From Caldithrix abyssi DSM 13497 (GTDB taxonomy: Bacteria; Electryoneota; AABM5-125-24; Hatepunaeales; Hatepunaeaceae), in NCBI GenBank assembly GCA_945865405.1, contig CAMBDS010000001.1, positions 124,001 through 188,000 on the forward strand: DNA of 64,000 nt. Direction: 5' to 3'. The notes under the pieces were generated by a model. It worked only from the letters and a program-made list of their open reading frames with translations. It searched no databases and had not been told where the DNA came from. A program made the position numbers and the translations under genes. This document shows, piece after piece, positions 32,087 to 40,227 of the stretch (its first letter is position 1; each line of letters starts with the position of its first letter).

Positions 32087-32776
32087 TTATTTCTTAGCGT
32101 CAAGCCCTGTAATCGTTGACCTTTGGACAATCTTGACCTTGGTCATAACGACAGCCGCTGAAGCGCGGTCAGTCGGGTCGGAAGGGTCACGCTTCTGCTT
32201 GCCAATTGCGTCAACGACGTCGATACCCTTGATGACCTTGCCGAAGATGGTATATTTGTTGTCGAGGTGCGGGGTACGGCCAAGGCAGACGAAGAATTGG
32301 CTGCCAGCCGAGTTGACGTCCTGACTGCGTGCCATCGAGAGGATACCTTTTTCGTGCAATACTTCGCTGAATTCGGCTTTGACCGTGTAGCCCGGCCCGC
32401 CCATGCCGTCATTGGAGCGGTCGCTGTCCTTGCTATTGGGGTCGCCGCCTTGAATGACAAAGCCCGGGACGACACGATGAAAGGTTGTGCCGTCGTAGAA
32501 GCCGGCTTTGGTCAGTTTCTTGAAGTTAGCGACGTGCAAAGGGGCGAGTTTGGGGTAAAACTCAACAACCATTTCGCCTTTGGGAGTAGAAATGATGGCG
32601 ACTTCGTTAGTGTCGCCGACATCAGCCATGGTTGGTGGTGCATATTTGGTTGCGGCAGCTTTGGCAGGCGTACTGCGGAATTGGGCAAGCTGATCGTCGG
32701 AAGATATCACTTCGGCTCCGGAATTGATGGCTGATACCGCCAGAACAGCGGCGGTAAAAAAGGAAATTAATTTCAA
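32087..32776 (-). CDS. Cyclophilin-type peptidyl-prolyl isomerase, exported
   Basis: This protein catalyses cis-trans isomerisation of proline bonds. The domain carries GEMVVEFYPKLAPLHVANFKKLTKAGFYDGTTFHRVVPGFVIQGGDP, GYTVKAEFSEVLHEKGILSMAR, SAGSQFFVCLG and FGKVIKGIDVVDAI. The catalytic arginine (FHRV) and substrate-pocket residues are kept. AGGAG lies five bases before TTG 32776, and starting there gives a signal peptide (LKLISFFTAAVLAVSA), so I shorten the ORF-track model by 28 codons. It is likely a periplasmic folding factor. Confidence 0.9.
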   Translation of the reverse strand: MKLISFFTAAVLAVSAINSGAEVISSDDQLAQFRSTPAKAAATKYAPPTMADVGDTNEVAIISTPKGEMVVEFYPKLAPLHVANFKKLTKAGFYDGTTFHRVVPGFVIQGGDPNSKDSDRSNDGMGGPGYTVKAEFSEVLHEKGILSMARSQDVNSAGSQFFVCLGRTPHLDNKYTIFGKVIKGIDVVDAIGKQKRDPSDPTDRASAAVVMTKVKIVQRSTITGLDAKK

Positions 32777-32903
32777 AGTTGCTCCTGAAATTTCTAAGGT
32801 AGTGCAGAGACAAATCGACTGTAACGTATTATAATACACATCAGTCAATCTGTTCCCCAATATAACACCAAACTATCTGCTTTCGATAGGCAAAGAATCA
32901 AGA

Positions 32904-33452
32904 ATGAAAATTTACACCAAGACCGGCGACTCCGGTGAAACAGGTCTCTACCGCGGCGGTCGAGTAAAAAAAGATTCGGCGCGAATATCATCATACGGCA
33001 ATGTCGATGAATTGAACAGCCAGATCGGGTGGATCAGGACACTCCCCATCGGCGACGAAGCCGATCAATACCTCTATCGCATCCAGAATGACCTCTTCGT
33101 AATCGGGGCTGACCTGGCGACTCCCGAAGAGGCGGTCAAGCTCGGCGACAACGTCACCCGCATCCTGCCCGACTCGCAACTCTTCATGGAAGAGGCTATC
33201 GACCTGATGGAGACCCGCCTTGAGCCGCAGCGTGTTTTCATTCTTCCCGGCGGTTCACCAGCCGCAGCGGCAATCCACCTCGCGCGAACGATCTGCCGTC
33301 GCGCCGAGAGGGGGGTTGTCTCGTTGGCTCGTACGGAGCACATCTCGCCGCAGGTCGTGATCTACCTGAACCGACTCTCCGATTTTCTTTTTGTTCTGGC
33401 GAGAGATCAGAACAGGCTTGCCGGAGTCAACGACGTTCCGTGGCAGAAATAG
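32904..33452 (+). CDS. Cob(I)alamin adenosyltransferase, PduO type
   Basis: It transfers the adenosyl group of ATP to cob(I)alamin to make coenzyme B12. The PduO pattern is clear: IYTKTGDSGETGLYRGGRVKKDSARISSYGNVDELNSQIGW, ILPGGSPAAAAIHLARTICRRAERGVVSL and IYLNRLSDFLFVLARDQN. At 182 residues it is full length. It faces away from the cyclophilin gene across a short divergent region. Its presence implies that the cell salvages or makes cobalamin. Confidence 0.93.
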   Translation: MKIYTKTGDSGETGLYRGGRVKKDSARISSYGNVDELNSQIGWIRTLPIGDEADQYLYRIQNDLFVIGADLATPEEAVKLGDNVTRILPDSQLFMEEAIDLMETRLEPQRVFILPGGSPAAAAIHLARTICRRAERGVVSLARTEHISPQVVIYLNRLSDFLFVLARDQNRLAGVNDVPWQK

Positions 33453-33474
33453 CGTAAGCAAGCTTACGCACTCC
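33452..33474. repeat. GCGTAAGCAAGCTTACGC palindrome
   Basis: It lies right at the end of the adenosyltransferase gene and belongs to the same loose family as GTGCTGAAGCTTGCTTCAGC (51172, 54452, 61160) and the copy at 61126. Each is centred on AAGCTT and flanked by GGAGT or ACTCC. Confidence 0.75.
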
Positions 33475-33514
33475 GACTCGAATTAAAGGTAAATTCAATT
33501 TTTCATAGAATGCA

Positions 33515-33952
33515 ATGTATAAAAAAATTGTAATCTTCACGGTGCTGGGGCTAATCGCACTCGTCGTTGTCTGGAGCGAGATGAATGCTCCCGTGCGACA
33601 AGTGCGCCCGGTCCAGAATGCCGAACCACAGGGCGCTGATTTCAGCGGGGTTGTAGATGAGATCGGTCACCTGATCGCCTGCCCGGACTCGGCGTGTATG
33701 GCTCAAGGCATTATGGTCGCCCATAGTCCGTGCGAGACATCGACCTTAATGCGGAGCCAGATCGGGCTGATGTTGCAGCGAGGTTTGACCAAAGAGGGGG
33801 TCATCTCGCACCTTAGGATGATCGGCTTAATTCCGGGAGACCCGGGCATGCCGGATGGACATCCGCCGATTGGAGCGGGGTCAGCGCCTTCGATGAGCGA
33901 CACAAGTAGTTCGCCACAACTTCCTCCGGGGCATCCGCCGATTGGGGAGTAG
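33515..33952 (+). CDS. Hypothetical membrane-anchored protein, possibly CcmH-like
   Basis: An N-terminal membrane anchor (IVIFTVLGLIALVVVWS) is followed by IACPDSACMAQGIMVAHSPC...MRSQIGLMLQRGLTKEGVISHL. The arrangement of cysteines before a helical hairpin resembles the CcmH/NrfF family used in cytochrome c maturation, but the classical LRCxxCQ motif is absent. A Pro/Gly-rich tail repeats GHPPIG. Given the c-type cytochromes nrfHA in the window a role in haem attachment is imaginable, but I would label it hypothetical. Confidence 0.45.
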   Translation: MYKKIVIFTVLGLIALVVVWSEMNAPVRQVRPVQNAEPQGADFSGVVDEIGHLIACPDSACMAQGIMVAHSPCETSTLMRSQIGLMLQRGLTKEGVISHLRMIGLIPGDPGMPDGHPPIGAGSAPSMSDTSSSPQLPPGHPPIGE

Positions 33953-33980
33953 GGGAAGTTTCCTTAAGGAAGTAATTTGG

Positions 33981-34042
33981 AGAGCGGTTTTGTAAACCGC
34001 TCTTGCACGTTGTCGATAGAGCGGCTTGAAAAGCCGCTCTCC
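33981..34042. repeat. Two AGAGCGGTTT/AGAGCGGCTT hairpins
   Basis: AGAGCGGTTTTGTAAACCGC-TCT (33981-34003) and AGCGGCTTGAAAAGCCGCT (about 34019-34039) lie back to back before the ABC-F gene. A relative lies at 19461. They leave only some 25 bases for the ABC-F leader. Confidence 0.8.
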
Positions 34043-34067
34043 AAGAAATCATTAACAATTCCATCAC

Positions 34068-36026
34068 TTGTCTCTAATCAGCATCAACAGCCTCGCCATG
34101 GGATTTGGCGGCCAACGCCTTTTCGAAAACGTTACCGCCCAAGTCGTTCGCGGCGCTCACATCGGCCTCGTCGGGCCTAACGGCGTCGGCAAAACGACTC
34201 TTCTCCGCATCTTAATGGGCGAGTTCGAGGCGACCGCTGGTCACATCTCCCGCTTCCCGGGACTGCGAATTGGATATCTCCCTCAGCACCCTGTCTATCC
34301 GCCCGGACAGACGGTCGTTCAGGCTGTCCTTGAGGGGATGGGGGACGTGGTGCAGTTGGAAGAAGATATCACGCGCTACGAGGAAGAGTTGAGTAAGGGG
34401 ACTCCGAGCGCCAACCGCAACAGAAGCGCCGAGGCCAAAGAAGCTGACGACAAACGAGCCATGAAGCTTGCCCAGAAGTACGCCGATCTACTCGACCGCC
34501 ACGCTACCATCGGTGGAGCGTCGGCTCAGGTCAAAGCCAAGGAGATCCTCGGCGGGTTGGGGGTGCAGGAACGCCTTTGGGATCAACAGATGGACACGCT
34601 TTCCGGAGGTGAGCGGAACATCGTGGCACTGGCGCGAATCCTGGTTGGCGATTATGACATGATACTCCTTGACGAACCGGGCAACCATCTTGACTTTGCC
34701 GGGCTGGAGTGGCTGGAGAATTACCTCTCGGCGTCGAAGGTGGCTTTCATCGTCGTTTCGCATAACCGCTATTTGCTCGATCAGGTCTGCACATCGGTCT
34801 GGGAGCTTGAACACGGCTCGCTCGAAAACTTCACCGGCAATTACTCCGACTACCGTTCCGAACAGTTGACGCGCCGTTTAAAGCAGGAATCCGCATTCCA
34901 CCGTCAACAGCAGCAGATCGCGCGGCTTGAGTTCCAAATCGCAAGGTTGAAGTCGTGGGGGCAGGTCTATAACAACCCGGCCCTCGCTAAAAAAGCGAAG
35001 GTGATGGAGCACCGCATCGAACGGATGGACAAGGTCGAGAAGCCTCGCGCTGAACGGCGCAAGATCAAGTTTCGCTTCGGTGGAGAAGGTGCGCGAGGGA
35101 CAATCGCGCTTGAGACCAAGGATTACCGCAAAGTCTTCGACAACGGGACAGTGTTGCTTGATAACGTCTCGTTTCTGATTACGCAAGGCGAGCGAGCCGC
35201 GTTCGTTGGACGCAACGGGACGGGGAAAAGCTCGATGCTGAAAGATGTCGTTACCGAAGGCAGTTGGGAGAACCAGTCGCTGAGGGTGGGCAAATCGGTC
35301 AAGGTTGGCTACTTCTCGCAGCTTGGCGAAAACCTAAACATGAAGGCAACCCTCCACAGTGAGGCGATGCGGTTAACGGGCAAGTCACCCGGGGCGTCCG
35401 CTGACCTGCTCTATAAATTCCTCTTCACCCGCGACGACCTCGAAAAAAGCGTTCAGGTGCTGTCGGGTGGTGAGAAGGCACGATTGCAACTGGCCGCACT
35501 GATCGTTGCCGGGCTGGACATGTTGTTGCTGGACGAACCAACCAACCATCTTGACATCGACTCGCGGGAGGCTGTTGAGGACGCCCTCGAGGAGTTCGCC
35601 GGGACACTGGTCATGGTCAGCCATGACCGGTATTTCCTCGATAAGCTTGCCGACCGTGTGCTCTATTTCGAGCCGCCCTCCGTCAGTGCGTTCGAGGGGA
35701 ACTTCAGCGAGTTCTGGGATAAGTTGAAGGCGGGGGAGCTAAACTCGCGGGCTATCTCCCACCGGACTCTCGCCCCCGAAAAGAAGCTGAAAGTGAAGAA
35801 GAAGGACGAGAAGTTCGATCCGAAACGGTTCAAGGAGCTTGAAGCCGAAATCGCTCGCGTCGAAGCGACAAGACCGGCTATAGAAGAAGAGATCAAATCT
35901 TTCGCATCGAAGGGCAAGGACGCATTTGCCGAGCGACGCAAGGCAAGGCTGACCGAGCTGAACGCAAAGTTGGAAGAGCTTTACGAGGAGTGGCTGGAGT
36001 TGGGGGAAAGGAAGAAGAAATGGTGA
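34068..36026 (+). CDS. ABC-F family ATPase
   Basis: Two ABC cassettes on one chain without membrane segments define the ABC-F proteins, which act on the ribosome as translation or antibiotic-resistance factors. First cassette: Walker A GPNGVGKTT, signature LSGGERNIVALA and Walker B MILLDEPGNHLD. Second: GRNGTGKSS, LSGGEKARLQLA and MLLLDEPTNHLD. The inter-domain linker (about residues 240-330) is helical and charged, and the C-terminus is a coiled coil (KKKDEKFDPKRFKELEAEIARVEATRPAIEEEIKSF) as in Uup. The start is TTG 34068. The first D-loop region reads PGNHLD instead of PTNHLD. Confidence 0.9.
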   Translation: MSLISINSLAMGFGGQRLFENVTAQVVRGAHIGLVGPNGVGKTTLLRILMGEFEATAGHISRFPGLRIGYLPQHPVYPPGQTVVQAVLEGMGDVVQLEEDITRYEEELSKGTPSANRNRSAEAKEADDKRAMKLAQKYADLLDRHATIGGASAQVKAKEILGGLGVQERLWDQQMDTLSGGERNIVALARILVGDYDMILLDEPGNHLDFAGLEWLENYLSASKVAFIVVSHNRYLLDQVCTSVWELEHGSLENFTGNYSDYRSEQLTRRLKQESAFHRQQQQIARLEFQIARLKSWGQVYNNPALAKKAKVMEHRIERMDKVEKPRAERRKIKFRFGGEGARGTIALETKDYRKVFDNGTVLLDNVSFLITQGERAAFVGRNGTGKSSMLKDVVTEGSWENQSLRVGKSVKVGYFSQLGENLNMKATLHSEAMRLTGKSPGASADLLYKFLFTRDDLEKSVQVLSGGEKARLQLAALIVAGLDMLLLDEPTNHLDIDSREAVEDALEEFAGTLVMVSHDRYFLDKLADRVLYFEPPSVSAFEGNFSEFWDKLKAGELNSRAISHRTLAPEKKLKVKKKDEKFDPKRFKELEAEIARVEATRPAIEEEIKSFASKGKDAFAERRKARLTELNAKLEELYEEWLELGERKKKW

Positions 36027-36041
36027 GCAGTCCAAGACAGA

Positions 36042-36114
36042 GTCATCCTGAACGAAGTGAAGCATCTCGTATTGAAGCATCTCTGGACAGATCCTTCACT
36101 TCGTTCAGGATGAC
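36042..36114. repeat. Long hairpin of GTCATCCTGAACGAAGTGAA type supplying a start codon
   Basis: GTCATCCTGAACGAAGTGAA at the left pairs with TTCACTTCGTTCAGGATGAC at the right, with about 30 bases between. The right arm includes the ATG of the DUF2520 gene. Confidence 0.9.
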
Positions 36115-36943
36115 AACGAAAGTCGCCATCGTCGGCTACGGTAGGGTCGGGAAAGTACTGCTGAAAGCGTTGCCGCTTGCCGGATGGGAAGTTGCGGCGT
36201 TAGTCACCCGGCAGGAAGTGCAAGGTACAAAGTGCTCAGTGCTCAGTTCAATCAAAGACCTGCCGGACGATGTTGGCCTCGTAATTCTCTGCCTGAGAGA
36301 CAAAGATATTGCTCAGGCTCTCCTCGATATTCAGAAATCAGAAATCAGCAATCAGAAATTTCTTTGTCATACGGCAGGGCCTCAGTCGGCAGAAACCCTC
36401 GCCCCGGCCCGCGACAAGGGTTGGCAAGTCATGTCGTGGCACCCGATGCAGACGTTCACGGGTGATGACGATGTCAGCATCCTGCAAGGCATCACCTTCG
36501 GGATCGACGGCGACGAGACGGCAGTTCTGGTCGGGGAAAGGCTTGCCCGCGACCTTGGTGGAGTCCCCTATAGAGTGCCGCCGGAGCTACGCCGCGAGTA
36601 CCACCTTGGGGCGGTGATAGCTTGCAATTTGCTGATAGGTTTGGTTGGGGAGGCGGTGGAGTTGCTGAAAAGTACCGGTATGGATGAGGCGCGAGCTTTG
36701 CAAGCCGTCACTCCCCTGATGCAGGCGACAATCGCCAACATCGCAAGGAAAGGCTTGACCGAATCGATCACGGGCCCTGTTTTGCGGGGGGATACTGCGA
36801 CTATCGAACGGCATCTTGAAACGCTGAGGCAATTTCCCGAGGCGGAGAAGCTCTATGGGTTGTTAAGTCTGGCTTTGGTTAAGAGGTTGGGGGATGATGT
36901 GGATCGGGGCGCGTTGAGGGAAATGTTGGAAAAACAACAATAA
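36110..36943 (+). CDS. Rossmann-like / DUF2520 dehydrogenase-type protein
   Basis: An N-terminal NADP-binding domain (TKVAIVGYGRVGKVLLKALPLAGWEVAALVTR) is followed by LVILCLRDKDIA and CHTAGPQSAETL. A DUF2520 all-helical domain completes the protein (SWHPMQTFTG, YHLGAVIACNLLIGLVGEAVELL, VTPLMQATIANI). Such proteins resemble ketopantoate reductase or pyrroline-carboxylate reductase relatives of unknown substrate. The ORF track starts 40 codons earlier, within a long palindromic repeat; I start at ATG 36110, which is itself the repeat's last ATG. A TCAGAAATCAG-type repeat is translated in frame as IQKSEISNQKF. Confidence 0.85.
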   Translation: MTTKVAIVGYGRVGKVLLKALPLAGWEVAALVTRQEVQGTKCSVLSSIKDLPDDVGLVILCLRDKDIAQALLDIQKSEISNQKFLCHTAGPQSAETLAPARDKGWQVMSWHPMQTFTGDDDVSILQGITFGIDGDETAVLVGERLARDLGGVPYRVPPELRREYHLGAVIACNLLIGLVGEAVELLKSTGMDEARALQAVTPLMQATIANIARKGLTESITGPVLRGDTATIERHLETLRQFPEAEKLYGLLSLALVKRLGDDVDRGALREMLEKQQ

Positions 36944-36956
36944 GGGAGCAGGGTTA

Positions 36957-37712
36957 ATGTTTACTCCCGAAGAACGCGCACTCTTGCGCACCGACCTCCT
37001 CAAACGCGCCACCAACGACCCACGCATTAGTGGTGTTGCCATTACTGGATCTGCGGCAGTCGAACGCGAAGACCAGTGGTCGGACATAGATCTTGCTTTT
37101 GGCATCAACGATACCGCCGAATTGTCGGAAGTCCTCTCCGATTGGACGGCGTTTATGTACAATCGGTATCTCGCCTTGCATCATCTTGACGTCGTTTCCG
37201 GGGCGTGGACTTACCGTGTTTTCCTCCTCCCCAACACTCTGCAGGTCGATCTCGCTTTCGTGTTTGCGACAGAGTTCCGAGCCTTGGCGACTACGTTCCG
37301 CCTCATTTACGGAACTGCAAATATGCCCCGGCATGCTTTGCCGTCGTCCCCATTAAACCTCATCGGCCTTGGTTGGCTTTATGCACTCCATGCACGGAAC
37401 AGCCTTGCGAGACAAAACTGGTGGCAAGCAGAATACATGATCAGTGGAATCCGCGACCATGCGCTCGCGTTAGCCTGCATTCGCCACGGTCTCCCTGCCG
37501 TCCACGGTCGCGGAATAGACTTACTGCCCAGCGAAGAGGTCGGGCATTTTGAAGGTTCACTTGTCCAAAATCTGAGCAAAACCGAACTCTTGCGGGCGTT
37601 CCAGTTCGTAACTCGAAGACTACTCAGCGAAATCCGAAGCGTGGACGAGGAACTCGCCGGACGTTTAGAGAAAGTGCTAACATTTCTGACCGAAGATGAG
37701 GTGACAGGCTGA
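36957..37712 (+). CDS. Nucleotidyltransferase-domain protein
   Basis: The pol-beta-type motif GSAAVEREDQWSDIDLAF (GSxxx...DxD) at residues 31-48 marks a nucleotidyltransferase fold, with a further acidic residue at VDLAF. The C-terminal 120 residues are helical (LNLIGLGWLYALHARNSLARQNWWQAEYMISGIRDHALAL), resembling aminoglycoside nucleotidyltransferase or streptomycin adenylyltransferase relatives. The substrate is not evident. It lies 13 bases after the DUF2520 gene, so cotranscription is likely. Confidence 0.75.
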   Translation: MFTPEERALLRTDLLKRATNDPRISGVAITGSAAVEREDQWSDIDLAFGINDTAELSEVLSDWTAFMYNRYLALHHLDVVSGAWTYRVFLLPNTLQVDLAFVFATEFRALATTFRLIYGTANMPRHALPSSPLNLIGLGWLYALHARNSLARQNWWQAEYMISGIRDHALALACIRHGLPAVHGRGIDLLPSEEVGHFEGSLVQNLSKTELLRAFQFVTRRLLSEIRSVDEELAGRLEKVLTFLTEDEVTG

Positions 37713-37766
37713 AGTCTGTCGTACCGGAACACGCTGAAGCGGTGAACTCTGATCTGGGATGCGGCC

Positions 37767-38045
37767 CTATGTGGAAGGTACTCTTCCATCGACAAGCGGT
37801 CCAACAGCCAGATCCTCGTCGATCAATGGCCAATGGATGCCTATTCCCGCCGGTAGCAACCTCATGCGAATTCGCTCATATTGCTTGGCGACAGCCAATG
37901 ATGGCGAACACTCTGCCCAAGGGATCAAGTAACTGCCTACATTGGTCACGAGAAACAGTCCCTCCTTGCGAGGTGTCGCACGTGAGGCTCGGACATGGGG
38001 CAGTCCGGTAGTCCTGACTCTGGTTATTTGTGGTATTTGTTCCAT
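37767..38045 (-). CDS. DUF2442 domain protein
   Basis: This 92-residue protein ends with the DUF2442 landmark GIHWPLIDEDLAVGPLVDGR and has LIPWAECSPSLAVAKQYERI in the expected place. DUF2442 proteins usually follow DUF4160 genes, a pairing suspected to act like a toxin-antitoxin module. Here ATG 38045 overlaps the out-of-frame 3' end of a damaged DUF4160 gene. The protein itself looks intact, so it may be a surviving antitoxin-like half. Confidence 0.65.
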   Translation of the reverse strand: MEQIPQITRVRTTGLPHVRASRATPRKEGLFLVTNVGSYLIPWAECSPSLAVAKQYERIRMRLLPAGIGIHWPLIDEDLAVGPLVDGRVPST

Positions 38046-38270
38046 TCGTCCTCGATAAGGTCAAAATGTTGCTAGATGATCTCTTTGACTTCGCGCTTCT
38101 GGGCAGGAGATCCTAAGATGAAAATAGACCTCCTCGATTTCTCGTCTTTCAGACCGAAGCCAATACTTTGCAACGATTTCAGCTTTCTCCGCATGAATGT
38201 GCATCGGTTCGTTGCCTTCATTAAAGAAAAAGAAAAATCGCCAGCCTTTGACTAATAGTATTGTTGGCAT
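38024..38270 (-). pseudogene. DUF4160 gene with frameshift and amber codon
   Basis: The intact start MPTILLVKGWRFFFFFNEGNEPMHIHAEKAEIVAKYWL is a typical DUF4160 N-terminus. After EEVYFHLRIS the family continuation KREVKEII...QHFDLIEDEWNKYHK is found in another frame, interrupted by a TAG, and ends at TAA 38024-38026. A frameshift near 38105-38115 plus the TAG therefore inactivate it. The neighbouring DUF2442 gene is open. Confidence 0.75.
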
Positions 38271-38286
38271 TGTTTGTCATCGCCCC

Positions 38287-38649
38287 CTACTTAAGGAGAC
38301 TCGCTGCGATCTTCTCCAATTCCTGGGTTACAGGATTGACCTTGAGAACCATAGACTCGAGCGCCACAACTCCGAGAATCGGTTCTGCGTTCTCCGGACC
38401 GAAGACCACTCGCCCGGCGGTGATTTTCCCCATCACTTCGATACGCACAAGCCCGTAATCGAAGACGACTTGACGCCCGTCTGCCAATTCGTAGAGCTGC
38501 TGACCGACCCGCTGAACACCCGCCTCCACAAGTTTCGACGCCGGGACGACGCAATCAATAGCCCCGGTATCAACCAAAAACTGGGCAACATAGGGCTTAT
38601 GACCGTTCTCGAATGACCGTAATGTGACTTCAGAATATGTTGTTCCCAT
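38287..38649 (-). CDS. Clan AA retropepsin-like aspartyl protease family protein
   Basis: The FLVDTGAIDCVVP motif (DTGA) is the single-domain retropepsin-like active site, and ILGVVALESMVLKVNPVTQEL matches the C-terminal substrate-pocket strand of the same family. Such bacterial proteins are thought to work as dimers; targets are unknown. I start at ATG 38649 (120 aa), because the 16 residues before it in the ORF track begin with a GGAGGGCGG repeat fragment. Confidence 0.75.
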   Translation of the reverse strand: MGTTYSEVTLRSFENGHKPYVAQFLVDTGAIDCVVPASKLVEAGVQRVGQQLYELADGRQVVFDYGLVRIEVMGKITAGRVVFGPENAEPILGVVALESMVLKVNPVTQELEKIAASLLK

Positions 38650-38703
38650 TGTAGAGTTTCTTTGATAGTTTTGTTGGTGATTGTTTCCGCCCTCCAATAC
38701 CCC

Positions 38704-39951
38704 TCACACCCCATACATCTCGATAATTTCCTTCTTCCCCTTGCCGAGGATGCCGTACTTCGTGCCGACTTTGCGGAAAGCCTCACCGGCGATGTCGAGG
38801 TGGCGCTGGTCGTGAGCCGCTGAGAGTTGCGTGCGGATTCGCGCCGCGCCCTTCGGGACTACCGGGAAGAAGAAGCCGACCGCATAGACGCCTTCGGCGA
38901 AGAGATCGCGGGCGAAGTCCTGCGCCAGCTTGGCGTTATAGAACATCACCGGCACAATGGGACTCTCGCCAGCCTTGATGTCAAGCCCGATCTCAATCAT
39001 CATCTTCCGCCAGTAGTTCGCGTTCCACTCAAGCTTATCTCTCCGTTCCGTCGAACTCATCACGATCTCCATCACCTTCAAGGCTCCCGCCACTATCACC
39101 GGGGCAACTGTGTTGGAGAAAAGGTACGGCCTCGCCCGCTGGCGGCACATTTCGATGAACTCGCGCTTGCCACTGACGCATCCACCCGAAGCCCCGCCCA
39201 ACGCCTTGCCAAGCGTCGTCGTGATGATGTCCATCTTCCCAAAGACTCCGCAATGCTCATGAACACCTCGCCCGGTTTTGCCGATAAAGCCCGTCGAGTG
39301 AGACTCGTCCGAGAAGACCATTGCATCGTACTTTTCTGCCAACGCCACTATCTCGTCAATCTTCGCCAGATCGCCATCCATAGAAAAGACGCCGTCGGTG
39401 ATGATCAGGCGAAACCGCTTGTCCTGATGCTCCTGCAGTTTTTCCTCGAGGTGCCCCATGTCCGAATGCTTGAAGGTGTCCGTCATAGCTTTGCAGAGCC
39501 GCATCCCATCGACAATCGACGCGTGAACAAGCCTGTCGGCGATCATCACGTCCTGATCGTTCAGGATTGCTTCAAAGACACCCGCGTTGGCGTCCATGCA
39601 CGAGGGGAAGAGCAGGGTATCCTCTGTCCCAAGGAACTCCGTCAGCCGCTCCTCAAGCTCCCGATGGATGTCTTGCGTCCCGCAGATGAAGCGGACTGAC
39701 GACATGCCGTAGCCCCGACTGTCGAGACCGGCGTGAGCCGCGGCGATGACTTCGGGGTGACTCGATAGGCCGAGGTAGTTGTTGGCGCACATATTGATCG
39801 CTTTTCTGACGCCGGACCCGGCCGGAAACTCAACCTCTATATCAGCCGCTTGCGGCGAATGAATGGTGCGCTCTTCCTTGAACAGACCCGCCTCGCGGAT
39901 CGTTTCGATCTCACTCTGGTAGAATTGACGCGCCGCCGCGGAGAAAGCCAT
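38704..39951 (-). CDS. PLP-dependent alpha-oxoamine synthase (Kbl-like)
   Basis: Class II aminotransferase-fold enzymes of this group condense an amino acid with an acyl thioester. The sequence has ANNYLGLSSHPEV, SSVRFICGTQDIHRELE, FSDESHSTGFIGKTGRG and the PLP lysine in ITTTLGKALGGASGG. The overall pattern is nearest to glycine C-acetyltransferase (2-amino-3-ketobutyrate CoA ligase). However, an acyl carrier protein gene ends four bases upstream and is surely cotranscribed, so the acyl donor may be acyl-ACP and the product a long-chain oxoamine (sphinganine-type lipid or similar). No threonine dehydrogenase gene is adjacent. I cannot decide the substrate from sequence. Confidence 0.85.
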   Translation of the reverse strand: MAFSAAARQFYQSEIETIREAGLFKEERTIHSPQAADIEVEFPAGSGVRKAINMCANNYLGLSSHPEVIAAAHAGLDSRGYGMSSVRFICGTQDIHRELEERLTEFLGTEDTLLFPSCMDANAGVFEAILNDQDVMIADRLVHASIVDGMRLCKAMTDTFKHSDMGHLEEKLQEHQDKRFRLIITDGVFSMDGDLAKIDEIVALAEKYDAMVFSDESHSTGFIGKTGRGVHEHCGVFGKMDIITTTLGKALGGASGGCVSGKREFIEMCRQRARPYLFSNTVAPVIVAGALKVMEIVMSSTERRDKLEWNANYWRKMMIEIGLDIKAGESPIVPVMFYNAKLAQDFARDLFAEGVYAVGFFFPVVPKGAARIRTQLSAAHDQRHLDIAGEAFRKVGTKYGILGKGKKEIIEMYGV

Positions 39952-39955
39952 CAGC

Positions 39956-40210
39956 TTACTTCTTCAATTTGTTGACAAGAGCGACGATTCCCTTGACCGT
40001 ATCGAAGGCTTCAGGTGAAGCTTCAACATCCGGGATCGTGATTCCGTTTTTCTTTTCAATGAATCGCTTAAGCGAGATCATTGAAAATGAATCGACGATA
40101 CCACCCGAAATCAGCGGCGTCGTCGCGGTCAATTCGCGGTCGTCATCTGCTTCGATGTATTCGTGTTTGATGTAGTCGATAACAGATCGTGTCAGTTCGT
40201 CCAAATTCAA
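39956..40210 (-). CDS. Acyl carrier protein dedicated to the oxoamine synthase
   Basis: An 84-residue ACP with the phosphopantetheine serine in GGIVDSFSMISL (DSF in place of the usual DSL), preceded by an acidic helix (IDYIKHEYIEADDDRELTATTPLI). AcpS would load the prosthetic group; an acpS gene lies 2.1 kb upstream on the same strand. The four-base spacing to the oxoamine synthase and the non-standard DSF suggest a specialised carrier, not the fatty-acid-synthesis ACP. Confidence 0.88.
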   Translation of the reverse strand: MNLDELTRSVIDYIKHEYIEADDDRELTATTPLISGGIVDSFSMISLKRFIEKKNGITIPDVEASPEAFDTVKGIVALVNKLKK

Positions 40211-40227
40211 CCCCTTATGTTGTTATC

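Noticed and set aside
38827-39699. 290-residue plus-strand ORF
   Set aside because: Antisense shadow of the oxoamine synthase, whose PLP motifs are unmistakable.
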